Part shown: in pieces, positions 1-6,773 of the stretch
Numbering within the stretch: the first letter of the stretch is position 1
Layout: every line of letters starts with the position of its first letter
NCBI GenBank assembly: GCA_019752245.1
Contig: JAIEMH010000301.1
Location: 1-7,408 of the forward strand
DNA: 7,408 nucleotides
Source of the DNA: Flavobacteriaceae bacterium
Lineage (GTDB): Bacteria; Bacteroidota; Bacteroidia; Flavobacteriales; Flavobacteriaceae
Direction: 5' to 3'
Made by a program: the position numbers and the translations under genes
Notes under the pieces: model-generated
The model's input: the letters and a program-made list of their open reading frames with translations, nothing else
Told to the model about the DNA's origin: nothing
The model's database searches: none

Positions 1-837
1 ATTACGCAATGCTTTATAACGAGAAATCGATAACGATGGTATTACATTGGCATTCAAAGCCAACTCTGAAGTCTTAAAAAAAGGACGCTGAAAATATTTT
101 TGTTGTTCAACAGTAAATTGTGATCTATTTTGTTCTAAATAAGAACTCAAAACATCAATAGTTTTAAGGTATCCTATAAATGCTTTTTTAGAATACCTTA
201 ATTCTGAGTTCAAGGCAGAACCAGAACGAATCAAATACTTATAGGCTGGAATAGCTATATAACTACAACGCTGAGCCACTAAATGAACCATAATATTAAA
301 AAGAGCATCTTCTCCTATTAGAATTCCTTCCTCAAAACGAATAGTTTCAAGAAGAGCGCTTCGATATAAACTACAAATAAAACCTCTTCTTTGATGACGA
401 AGACCATCCAATATGGCTCCATCGGTAGCTTCCATTGAAATAGTACTTGTGTACAATCCATTCGCATCAAAATAATCAACTTGTAAATACAACAAATCCA
501 AATTATTGGTTTGAACTTCCAAATACAAACTCCCTAAAACATTAGGATACAGCAAATCATCTCCATCAACAAATAGGATATAATCACCTGTCGCGCGTTC
601 CAACCCAGTATTCCTTGCTCCCGAAACACCTTGATTCTCTTGGTAAACATAGAAGATATTAGAATACTTTTTAGCATAATCCAAAATAATTTCAGCAGAA
701 CCATCAGGAGAACCATCATCTATACAGATAATCTCATACTCCTCAGGCAACATATCTTGATTTAAAACACTATCCAAACAATTTTGAATATAGGGTGCTA
801 CCTTATAAACCGGGATTATTATACTAATTTTTACCAT
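1..837 (-). CDS. GT2-family (GT-A fold) glycosyltransferase, 3' end beyond window
   Basis: This is a cytoplasmic or membrane-associated transferase that moves a sugar from a nucleotide donor onto the growing glycan. The 279 visible codons are open from ATG at 837 to the window edge, with no stop, so the C-terminus is missing. The start MVKISIIIPVYKVAPYIQNC is the classic GT2 opening. The family's nucleotide-binding DDGS is at residues 40-43, GVSGARN follows at about 70, the metal-binding DGDD is at 91-94, and the putative catalytic-base GED is at 175-177. The ATG directly follows the TAG stop of the upstream GH99-like gene with no spacer, which suggests translational coupling. Leucine codons lean to TTG (18 of 34), unlike the TTA-rich genes further upstream, so this gene may have a different origin. 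Donor and acceptor cannot be read from the sequence. Family assignment is firm. Confidence 0.93.
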   Translation of the reverse strand, partial: MVKISIIIPVYKVAPYIQNCLDSVLNQDMLPEEYEIICIDDGSPDGSAEIILDYAKKYSNIFYVYQENQGVSGARNTGLERATGDYILFVDGDDLLYPNVLGSLYLEVQTNNLDLLYLQVDYFDANGLYTSTISMEATDGAILDGLRHQRRGFICSLYRSALLETIRFEEGILIGEDALFNIMVHLVAQRCSYIAIPAYKYLIRSGSALNSELRYSKKAFIGYLKTIDVLSSYLEQNRSQFTVEQQKYFQRPFFKTSELALNANVIPSLSISRYKALRN

Positions 838-1977
838 CTAAATTTCATTAGTAAAAAATTCTTTCTTTATGCTTTGAACAACTTCTAACCATTTACGACC
901 ATAGGATCCATCTGGCTCCAAATAATTGCCTTCGGCCCATTCATTCCATGATTTTAAAACTACAAATTTAGGTTTGTGGGGTTGTTTTTCAATATAAGTC
1001 ATCAACTGTTTAAAGTAATTATAAAATGCTTTGGGACTTGAATGAATAAAAATCATTGATTTGCTTCCGCTTCGTGGAGAATTATCCCAATTTGGAATTA
1101 CACACGGTATAAATTTATTATGTGGAAACTCCATGTTAATTTTCTTTAAACCCTTGGAATAATCAATAACTAAAGGTTTTTTTCTTTTCCCTAAATCATC
1201 AAAGTATCCCAGATGATAAAGAATATGACGCTCTATTTTATAAAACAAAGTATCTTCTTTAAAATGAAATAATTGTGAATATCTGAGTTTTTGAAATGCA
1301 TCTATTCCAACTACTCCATATACATTATCATTTTTAAGCACATTTTCGGAGCTAATATTTACAGTAGAAACAAAGTAAACCCCATTAAAACCGTTTTCTA
1401 TTGCAAGTTTGTTAAACAAATCTATAAATAGATTGACGTCTGGAATATCATCCAGTCGATAAATGTGAAACATTGGTTTATTGTCAATCTTAATATAGCG
1501 CTGGTCTTTAAAAAATGGCAATAAGTAATAAAAATAGTTCAAATAATCTTCAGCGCCACCATATAATTGTTCAACAATTATTTCCGGATTATCAAGTCCA
1601 TGCCAAATTCCTTTCCAAGTTTCATTAGCCCAACAAAAACAAAAAGGAACATCAACTTTTTTATTTTCCAACATTTGTTCAGCTGGCTTTTCAAGAAGCA
1701 TTTTCCCATTACCAAACCAATATTGATAGTATATAAAACCATCAACACCATACTCTTTAGCCAATTGGGCTTGTTTTTCTTGAATTTCGGGCTGTTCTAA
1801 CAAATCATAATATCCTAACTCTCCAGGAACAATAGGTTGTTGGTGATTTTTGAATAAGGGCTTTGCCTTTTTTACATTAGTCCATTCAGTAAATCCTTTT
1901 CCCCACCATTTATCATTTTCAGGAATGGGATGGTATTGTGGTAAATAATAGGCTAGGAATTTTATATTTTCTGACAT
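838..1977 (-). CDS. GH99-like / WbsX-type glycan-processing protein
   Basis: A 379-residue protein of the GH99-like (WbsX) family found in O-antigen and capsule clusters, where it stands alone or fused to glycosyltransferases. The known GH99 enzymes are endo-acting mannosidases, but the biochemical role of the WbsX branch is largely unsettled. Seen here are the family's N-terminal block at 11-35 (YLPQYHPIPEND, then WWGKGFTEWTNV), YGVDGF at 76-81, WANETW at 116-121, PNWDNSPR at 295-302 and the C-terminal WNEWAEGNYLEPD at 344-356, whose acidic residues are candidate catalytic groups. There is no signal peptide or membrane segment, so it should work in the cytoplasm, where an oligosaccharide hydrolase is unexpected; a transferase or trimming role during assembly is possible. 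It starts 15 bases after the acetyltransferase gene, with only A/T-rich sequence as a ribosome site, and its stop abuts the GT2 start. The length suits a complete single-domain member. Confidence 0.9.
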   Translation of the reverse strand: MSENIKFLAYYLPQYHPIPENDKWWGKGFTEWTNVKKAKPLFKNHQQPIVPGELGYYDLLEQPEIQEKQAQLAKEYGVDGFIYYQYWFGNGKMLLEKPAEQMLENKKVDVPFCFCWANETWKGIWHGLDNPEIIVEQLYGGAEDYLNYFYYLLPFFKDQRYIKIDNKPMFHIYRLDDIPDVNLFIDLFNKLAIENGFNGVYFVSTVNISSENVLKNDNVYGVVGIDAFQKLRYSQLFHFKEDTLFYKIERHILYHLGYFDDLGKRKKPLVIDYSKGLKKINMEFPHNKFIPCVIPNWDNSPRSGSKSMIFIHSSPKAFYNYFKQLMTYIEKQPHKPKFVVLKSWNEWAEGNYLEPDGSYGRKWLEVVQSIKKEFFTNEI

Positions 1978-1992
1978 TTTTAATTTATTATC

Positions 1993-2589
1993 TTAAACTA
2001 ATTGCTTTATAAATTTAGCTGGTATTCCTGCGAATACTGAGTTTTTAGGAACACTTTTAGTTACAACTGAATTTGCACCAATAATACTATTTTCACCTAT
2101 AGTTACACCAGGCATAATTACAACTCCTTCTCCTACCCATACATTATTTTCAATTTTTACAGCACCTTTTGAAATCAAAGGACGTTTTGCTGGAATAATT
2201 GCAATCATTCCTTCGCTTGTATCTCCATGGTGATGATCGGTAATGTAAATTCTACTGGCAAAAAGGCAATTATCGCCAATTTCAATTTGATTTATACAAC
2301 CAATATGGATATCTGTGTTAAAAATCACATTATTACCAATTTTAATTTTTGGAGTAAAATTTTGACCTTGAAAATAGTCCCAAGCTTCAATTCTAAACCT
2401 TTCTAATGCAGAAAAATCAGTACCAAATTCCATATATTTTGGATTGTGAACCGAAAAGTCCTTTCCAATTTGAAAATTTTTACCTACTTGCTTGAATTTA
2501 GCAACAAGTGCTGTTTTCTTATTTTGTTCAAACTGTTCAAAATGGGAAAATAGATACTTTAAAATCTTATTTTTAATTGTTCTTATCAT
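1993..2589 (-). CDS. left-handed beta-helix (hexapeptide) acetyltransferase, WcaF/LacA-like
   Basis: A 198-residue acyltransferase of the LacA/WcaF/CysE type, expected to move acetyl from acetyl-CoA to a sugar hydroxyl, probably on the nucleotide sugar or lipid-linked glycan. Hexapeptide repeats ([I/V]-G-x-x-x) run from about residue 83 to 175 (IGNNVI, IGDNCL, IENNVWVGEGV, IGENSIIGANSVV). The histidine cluster ITDHHHGD at 116-123 holds the presumed catalytic His. The closing FAGIPAKFIK at 187-196 is the usual CoA-side ending of the family. The first 40 or so residues are a basic helical lead-in, a common feature of polysaccharide-locus members. Its stop TAG is 15 bases before the next start, and it begins one base after the wecE stop (TAG-C-ATG). 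It is distinct from the NeuD-type acyltransferase two genes upstream, so the glycan may carry two different acyl groups. The exact substrate is unknown, and N-acetylation cannot be excluded. Confidence 0.9.
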   Translation of the reverse strand: MIRTIKNKILKYLFSHFEQFEQNKKTALVAKFKQVGKNFQIGKDFSVHNPKYMEFGTDFSALERFRIEAWDYFQGQNFTPKIKIGNNVIFNTDIHIGCINQIEIGDNCLFASRIYITDHHHGDTSEGMIAIIPAKRPLISKGAVKIENNVWVGEGVVIMPGVTIGENSIIGANSVVTKSVPKNSVFAGIPAKFIKQLV

Positions 2590-2590
2590 G

Positions 2591-3709
2591 CTATTTAACT
2601 TTTAGACTTTCCACAATGGTGTCTATTTGACTAAATGATAATTCGTAAAACATTGGTAATCGCAGTAAACAATCGGTAAATTTATCGGTATTTGGCAAAG
2701 CTTCTCCAGAATATTTATCGGTGTAAAATGGACTAGAGTGCAACGATATGTAATGGAAAACCGCTAAAATATCGTTGTTTTTTAAACGTTTAATAGCATT
2801 TGTTCTGTCTTCGATAGAAGAAAACACTATAAAAAACATATGACCATTATTGGTAGCATATTCTGGCAAACTTGGAAGTTGAATGTTTAATTCTTCTTTA
2901 AGTGCATTTAATTTTTGATAATAATACTCCCATAATTTTTTTCTTTTGTCTTGAATTATTTTCAAATTTTCGACTTGTGCCCAAAGAAACGCTGCAATAA
3001 TTTCTGATGGTAAAAAAGAGGAACCTGTATCTACCCAACCATATTTATCTATTTCTCCTCTAAAAAAGCGTGATCTGTTGGTTCCTTTTTCCCAAATAAT
3101 TTCGGCTCTTTCACTGTATTTTTCATCATTAATTGCTAGCATTCCGCCTTCGCCTGCAATAATGTTTTTAGTTTCGTGAAACGAAAAAGCTGCCATATGA
3201 CCAATACTTCCCAAAGGTCTTCCTTTGTAGAATGAATCTATAGCTTGAGCCGCATCTTCAATTACGATTAAATTGTATTTTGTAGCAAGTTGCATTATTT
3301 TATCCATATCGCACGCAATTCCTGCATAATGCACTGGAACAATTGCTTTGGTTTTGGACGTAATTAATGCTTCAATTTTATCGGCATCAATATTAGGATT
3401 ATCCTCATAAGAATCGGCAAAAATTACTTTTGCACCTTGACGAATAAAAGCAATTGCAGTAGAAACAAAAGTATAACTTGGCACAATTACTTCATCACCC
3501 TCCTTTATATTTGCTAAAATGGCACACATTTCTAGTGCGTCTGTACATGACGTAGTAAGTAATGCTTTTTTGAAACCGTATTCTTTTTCAAAAAAAGCTT
3601 GACATTTCTGCGTAAAGATTCCGTTACCAGATATTTTACCAGACAACACTGCATCTTCTATATATTTTAGTTCACTTCCTATTAGGAATGGTTTATTAAA
3701 TGGGATCAT
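2591..3709 (-). CDS. wecE: dTDP-4-amino-4,6-dideoxygalactose transaminase (WecE/RffA)
   Basis: A PLP-dependent aminotransferase of the DegT/DnrJ/EryC1/StrS family, expected to turn dTDP-4-keto-6-deoxy-D-glucose plus L-glutamate into dTDP-4-amino-4,6-dideoxy-D-galactose (dTDP-Fuc4N). The protein is 372 residues, close to E. coli WecE in length. From memory of that protein the match is strong and colinear: MIPFN at the start, PSYTFVSTA at 77-85, PVHYAG at 125-130, EDAAQ at 151-155, FSFHETKN at 175-182 with the PLP lysine at K181, EKGTNRSRFFRG at about 212-223, DKYGW and LWAQ. This is why WecE is preferred over other DegT aminotransferases such as VioA or PglE. It starts four bases after the annotated stop of the N-acyltransferase gene, or overlaps that gene's other-frame stop as ATGA. 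No rmlA or rmlB is in the window, so the precursor must come from genes elsewhere. Confidence 0.93.
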   Translation of the reverse strand: MIPFNKPFLIGSELKYIEDAVLSGKISGNGIFTQKCQAFFEKEYGFKKALLTTSCTDALEMCAILANIKEGDEVIVPSYTFVSTAIAFIRQGAKVIFADSYEDNPNIDADKIEALITSKTKAIVPVHYAGIACDMDKIMQLATKYNLIVIEDAAQAIDSFYKGRPLGSIGHMAAFSFHETKNIIAGEGGMLAINDEKYSERAEIIWEKGTNRSRFFRGEIDKYGWVDTGSSFLPSEIIAAFLWAQVENLKIIQDKRKKLWEYYYQKLNALKEELNIQLPSLPEYATNNGHMFFIVFSSIEDRTNAIKRLKNNDILAVFHYISLHSSPFYTDKYSGEALPNTDKFTDCLLRLPMFYELSFSQIDTIVESLKVK

Positions 3710-3755
3710 AATTTTAAAAATTTTGCTGGATTACCTGCATATAATCCTGATTTTC
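3706..3755 (-). other. candidate one-base frameshift at the end of the N-acyltransferase gene
   Basis: As it stands, the gene ends with the atypical residues ENQDYMQVIQQNF. Adding one A to the minus-strand run of four at 3751-3754 makes it read KSIEKSGLYAGNPAKFLKL and stop at TGA 3708-3706. GNPAK followed by a hydrophobic/basic tail is the standard end of NeuD/PglD proteins, and the TGA would overlap the wecE ATG as ATGA, a common layout in operons. The repaired product would be 211 residues. The exact site could lie anywhere between about 3749 and 3767, since an added base in the AAAG at 3762-3765 also gives an open frame. It may be a real mutation, a sequencing or assembly error, or (less likely) a recoding site. 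Confidence 0.8.
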
Positions 3756-4340
3756 TATTGACTTTACAACAACGCTTGCACCACCAATTGGAGTTTTTTC
3801 TATAATTGAAATAGAATCAATAACAGTGCTATTAATTCCTAAAAAACATTGCTCACTAACATTCACAAAACCTGCAACAGCTACTCTTGGTGCTAAAAAG
3901 CAATGTGTTTCAATTGTTGAGTTATGCGAAATTGTACAGCCAATATTTAATACAGTATTTGCCTTAATTATTGCATTAGCATCAATTAAACATCCAGGAT
4001 AAATTATGCAACCATGCTCTACTGTTGCCGATTTATCTACCCAACAAGAAGAATGAATTATTCTACCAAATGGAATTTCTTTTCTCATTAGGTTATCGTA
4101 CATCTCTTTTTTTACTGCTAAGTGTTTATACCCTAAACCAATTATAATTTCGTGAAAAAGATTTTCTGAAAAAGATTTTTCTATTGATTCTGTTGTCCCG
4201 AGAATCTCCATTCCATTTACTTGACTTTCATTTGAAAAATCATCAAAAAACACTACCGTTGAATAGTGGTTATGAGATAAAGCATAATGTGCAATTTGCT
4301 GACCTAAATCGCCTGAACCAATTATTGCAAGTATCTTCAT
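3714..4340 (-). CDS. NeuD/PglD-family sugar N-acyltransferase, probably frameshifted at the 3' end
   Basis: A 208-residue acyltransferase of the NeuD/PglD type, which transfers acetyl or another acyl from CoA, commonly onto the amino group of a nucleotide-linked amino sugar. The N-terminal domain is Rossmann-like, with the nucleotide-binding loop IIGSGDLGQQ at 6-15 and FFDD at 31-34. A left-handed beta-helix begins near residue 98. The catalytic His is most likely H139 in TISHN (family form I-D-H-D/E); N140 replaces the usual acidic neighbour. AGFVNV (156-161) and IGGASVVV (185-192) are also typical. The last residues after about 196 do not fit the family, and the other frame supplies the missing ending (see the 3706-3755 entry). 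Lying between the ATP-grasp gene and wecE, it is the best candidate to N-acylate dTDP-Fuc4N, a job done by the unrelated GNAT enzyme WecD in E. coli. The start lies four bases after the ATP-grasp stop. Confidence 0.85.
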   Translation of the reverse strand: MKILAIIGSGDLGQQIAHYALSHNHYSTVVFFDDFSNESQVNGMEILGTTESIEKSFSENLFHEIIIGLGYKHLAVKKEMYDNLMRKEIPFGRIIHSSCWVDKSATVEHGCIIYPGCLIDANAIIKANTVLNIGCTISHNSTIETHCFLAPRVAVAGFVNVSEQCFLGINSTVIDSISIIEKTPIGGASVVVKSIENQDYMQVIQQNF

Positions 4341-4344
4341 TGGC

Positions 4345-5466
4345 TTAGTTTTTCTTAAAATTTATTTTTTTATCGCTTTTGTAAATAATATAACCAGATC
4401 GATCATTACTGTTTTGAATGTTTTTCAATTCATTGTTGAGTATTTGTTTTTCAACAATATAATCTGCTTCTAGATTAAAAGTATTTAATAAATATTCTGT
4501 ATTCTTAGACAGAAAATAAACACCAGCATATTGATGATCTTTACTTTTTTGAAAATAGTAATTTCCCAAAGCCATTTCTATTACTGCTTTTAAGTAATCA
4601 AATCCAGTAGATAAATTTACTAAAGTAGAACCAATAAAATCACCACCCATTCTTGCGCCAACTTCTATTAAGTAAGCTTCTCCTTTACTATTTATTTTTA
4701 ATTCCGTGTGACTTGCGCCAAATTTAATATCTAATGCATTCAATGCTTTTAAAGTTTCTTTTTTTATTTTGTTTTGAATTTCATTGGGCAAACTACTTGG
4801 TTGATGATGTTCAAGTTCAACAAAATAAGGATCTTCGCTAGTAACTTTATCAGTAATTGCAAGAATATGATGTTCTCCATTCCATGAAATAGATTCCACA
4901 CTAACTTCAATTCCTGTAATAAATTCTTCAACGACAACTCTTTTTTCTATCGATTCTGCTTTTGCTCTTTCAATTGCTGCCTTTAGTTCTGTTTCATTTT
5001 CAACTTTTTCAACTCCTCTACTTCCAGAACGATCAGTAGGTTTAACAATTAGCGGAAAATTAAAATTTATAAAAGTATTCTCTTCAAAGTATGAAACTGC
5101 TTTTGACTTTGGAGAATTAACGTTGTGTATTTCAAATGCATTTCGCATTTTTTCTGTATTTGTAGCTAAAATACTTGAGTTATACGTGTTTGAAATTAAA
5201 TTCATTTTTTCGGCAACAAAAGCAATTGTTGGTATACAAATATCAGTACCAATAGTAGTTATAGCATCAATATGAATTTCCATACATTTATTTAAAATTT
5301 CATCTTTTTCTAAAACAGAAATCGGATAAAAAAAATGAGCAATAGATTTACAAATTGCTTCGGTGTTATCCCAAGCAAAGCAATGCGTTTCTAAACCCAT
5401 TTCTATGGCTTTTTCTACCAATGGTTTTTGTAAATAACTTGCTCCTAAAATTGCTATTTTTTTCAT
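4345..5466 (-). CDS. ATP-grasp ligase of polysaccharide locus
   Basis: A 373-residue ATP-grasp enzyme resembling the carbamoyl-phosphate-synthase/PurK branch. Such enzymes activate a carboxylate as acyl phosphate and join it to an amine or other nucleophile. Seen are an N-terminal Rossmann-like preATP-grasp domain (KKIAILGASYLQKPLVEKA, 2-20), the ATP lysine region LIVKPTDRSGSRGV at 139-152 with its glycine-rich loop, the hinge acids VVVEEF at 177-182, and the metal and phosphate ligands HTELKI (E255) and IEVGARMGGD at 267-276 (E268, R272). These residues suggest an active enzyme. Leucine codons are mostly TTA (7 of the first 8). The gene overlaps the GT4 stop by one base (TAATG) and is followed after four bases by the N-acyltransferase gene. 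By position it probably supplies or attaches an unusual acyl or aminoacyl group to the 4-amino sugar made by WecE. That role is inference; the family alone does not give the substrate. Confidence 0.88.
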   Translation of the reverse strand: MKKIAILGASYLQKPLVEKAIEMGLETHCFAWDNTEAICKSIAHFFYPISVLEKDEILNKCMEIHIDAITTIGTDICIPTIAFVAEKMNLISNTYNSSILATNTEKMRNAFEIHNVNSPKSKAVSYFEENTFINFNFPLIVKPTDRSGSRGVEKVENETELKAAIERAKAESIEKRVVVEEFITGIEVSVESISWNGEHHILAITDKVTSEDPYFVELEHHQPSSLPNEIQNKIKKETLKALNALDIKFGASHTELKINSKGEAYLIEVGARMGGDFIGSTLVNLSTGFDYLKAVIEMALGNYYFQKSKDHQYAGVYFLSKNTEYLLNTFNLEADYIVEKQILNNELKNIQNSNDRSGYIIYKSDKKINFKKN

Positions 5467-6773
5467 TAATTATATAAAAAATAAAATTGCTTCGTTATTT
5501 CATTTAGTGAAGAAAATTCTTCAACTTGTTTTACAGCATTATCAGAATATTTTTGATAATCAACTTCTGAAAGCTTAAAAATTTTCTCAATTCCAATTGA
5601 TAAATCGTTACTGTCTTTTAAAATTGCTTTGTAACCGTTATAATCGTTAATTACCATATTTGTAACAACTCCCATGTCGAAACCCACAACTGGCGTTCCG
5701 CAGGATAAAGCTTCTGAAACCATCATTGGCCCAGAATCTTCTATTGAGGAATTCACAAAAACATCTGATGCTTGATATAATAAAGATAATAAACGGTAAT
5801 CTTTAATATAATCTATGTGTTTTTTAGCAAATGGAATTTCAGAAAAACTTTCAGAAACCTTTCTCGAAACGATAAGAACTTCAATTTTATCTTTCTCTTC
5901 TTTTGTTAACTTTTTTTCAAGAATTTTAAGCGATTCTAATAAATATTCAAAACCTTTTCTTGGATCATTGGCATGCTGACAACCCATTAAAATGTAAAAT
6001 TTATCTTTTTCTAAATTAAATATTTCCTTAGCGTAAGCACGAGATTTATTATTTAAAATTGAGGTATCTATTAAACTGTTGATGTTTATAAATTCTTCTT
6101 GATTTTTATAAATTTTAGACTTTTTAGATTGATCTAATGTCCAACCTGAACCTGCAATTATTTTGAAATTTCCTTGCTGCGCATTTTTAAGTTTTGTTTC
6201 AAAATTAATTTTTGCTTTGTCCTTTCCTACTTGAGATAGAATAGCTGGACATTTATCGGTGCAACCTTTTATATAACCATCACAATCCCAAGCATAATGA
6301 CAACCACCAGTAAAATGGTTCATATCTACAGTAATATTATAAACTTGTGCTTTTGTAAGTTGTTGAAGCGCCAATAAATCTGTTGAATTCACAAAATTAA
6401 TTGTCATTCCTGTAAAGATAAAATCAGGTGTAAAGCCAATTTGGTCTACTAAAATTTTAGCAGAAATTGTTGATGAGGTTTCATCTGTACTCAAAAAATT
6501 ATACTTAGGATCAAAAGCCATTTTATGCTGCTTATGCTTACTTAGTACTTTATTTTGTATTTTTTCAAAAATTCTAACCACCAAACTTTTTGTTTGAGGC
6601 TGCGTTTGATTATATCTAATTACAAAATCGTCGGCTCTGGTTTTGTCTTTTACTACCATTGCCACTTGAAAACCTTGTGATTTTAGAAAAAAACTTAGCT
6701 TAAAAATTGCTTCATAAGCACCGTTAACATCACCAGTAGAAAGCAGTAAAATTTTTTTCTTTACATTTTCCAT
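5466..6773 (-). CDS. GT4-type (GT-B fold) glycosyltransferase, WcaC-like
   Basis: A 435-residue retaining glycosyltransferase of the GT4 kind, acting at the cytoplasmic face on a lipid-linked glycan. The N-terminal half has ILLLSTGDVNGAYEAIFKL at 8-26 and a cysteine-rich acceptor-side segment FTGGCHYAWDCDGYIKGC with CP after it (C158, C164, C171, C175), a block shared with colanic-acid WcaC-like transferases. The C-terminal half has GSGWT at 208-212, DPRKGFEYLLESL at 270-282 and the donor-binding EDSGPMMVSEALSCGTPVV at 345-363. In that last motif the residue corresponding to the first Glu of the classic E-x7-E is Asp346, with Glu354 as the second; related proteins with SGPMM show the same form. 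The start at 6773 lies inside the last codons of the Wzt-like gene (13-base overlap), and the stop overlaps the ATP-grasp start by one base, so the three are translationally linked. Donor sugar and linkage are not determinable. Confidence 0.92.
   Translation of the reverse strand: MENVKKKILLLSTGDVNGAYEAIFKLSFFLKSQGFQVAMVVKDKTRADDFVIRYNQTQPQTKSLVVRIFEKIQNKVLSKHKQHKMAFDPKYNFLSTDETSSTISAKILVDQIGFTPDFIFTGMTINFVNSTDLLALQQLTKAQVYNITVDMNHFTGGCHYAWDCDGYIKGCTDKCPAILSQVGKDKAKINFETKLKNAQQGNFKIIAGSGWTLDQSKKSKIYKNQEEFININSLIDTSILNNKSRAYAKEIFNLEKDKFYILMGCQHANDPRKGFEYLLESLKILEKKLTKEEKDKIEVLIVSRKVSESFSEIPFAKKHIDYIKDYRLLSLLYQASDVFVNSSIEDSGPMMVSEALSCGTPVVGFDMGVVTNMVINDYNGYKAILKDSNDLSIGIEKIFKLSEVDYQKYSDNAVKQVEEFSSLNEITKQFYFLYN

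Noticed and set aside
534..719. Short 61-codon reading frame on the minus strand
   Set aside because: It lies in a different frame inside the GT2 gene, whose own frame is open for 279 codons with all family motifs; the short frame has a low-complexity, Met/Leu-rich translation.
1567..1800. 77-codon plus-strand reading frame
   Set aside because: It is antisense to the conserved N-terminal part of the GH99-like gene, and its Phe/Ile/Lys-rich translation has no recognisable motif.
1978..1992. Promoter in the largest intergenic gap
   Set aside because: The 15-base A/T-rich spacer is too short for a promoter and shows no TAnnTTTG-like Bacteroidota -7 element.
4153..4180. Near-perfect tandem copy of a 13-base AT-rich unit at a 14-base period inside the N-acyltransferase gene
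   Set aside because: Only two copies, a period that is not a multiple of three, and ordinary coding sequence (Lys/Phe/Ser/Glu codons) point to chance low complexity.
5328..5335. Run of eight A as a possible phase-variation tract in the ATP-grasp gene
   Set aside because: It encodes two Phe codons in an intact frame, and runs of this length are expected by chance in such AT-rich DNA.
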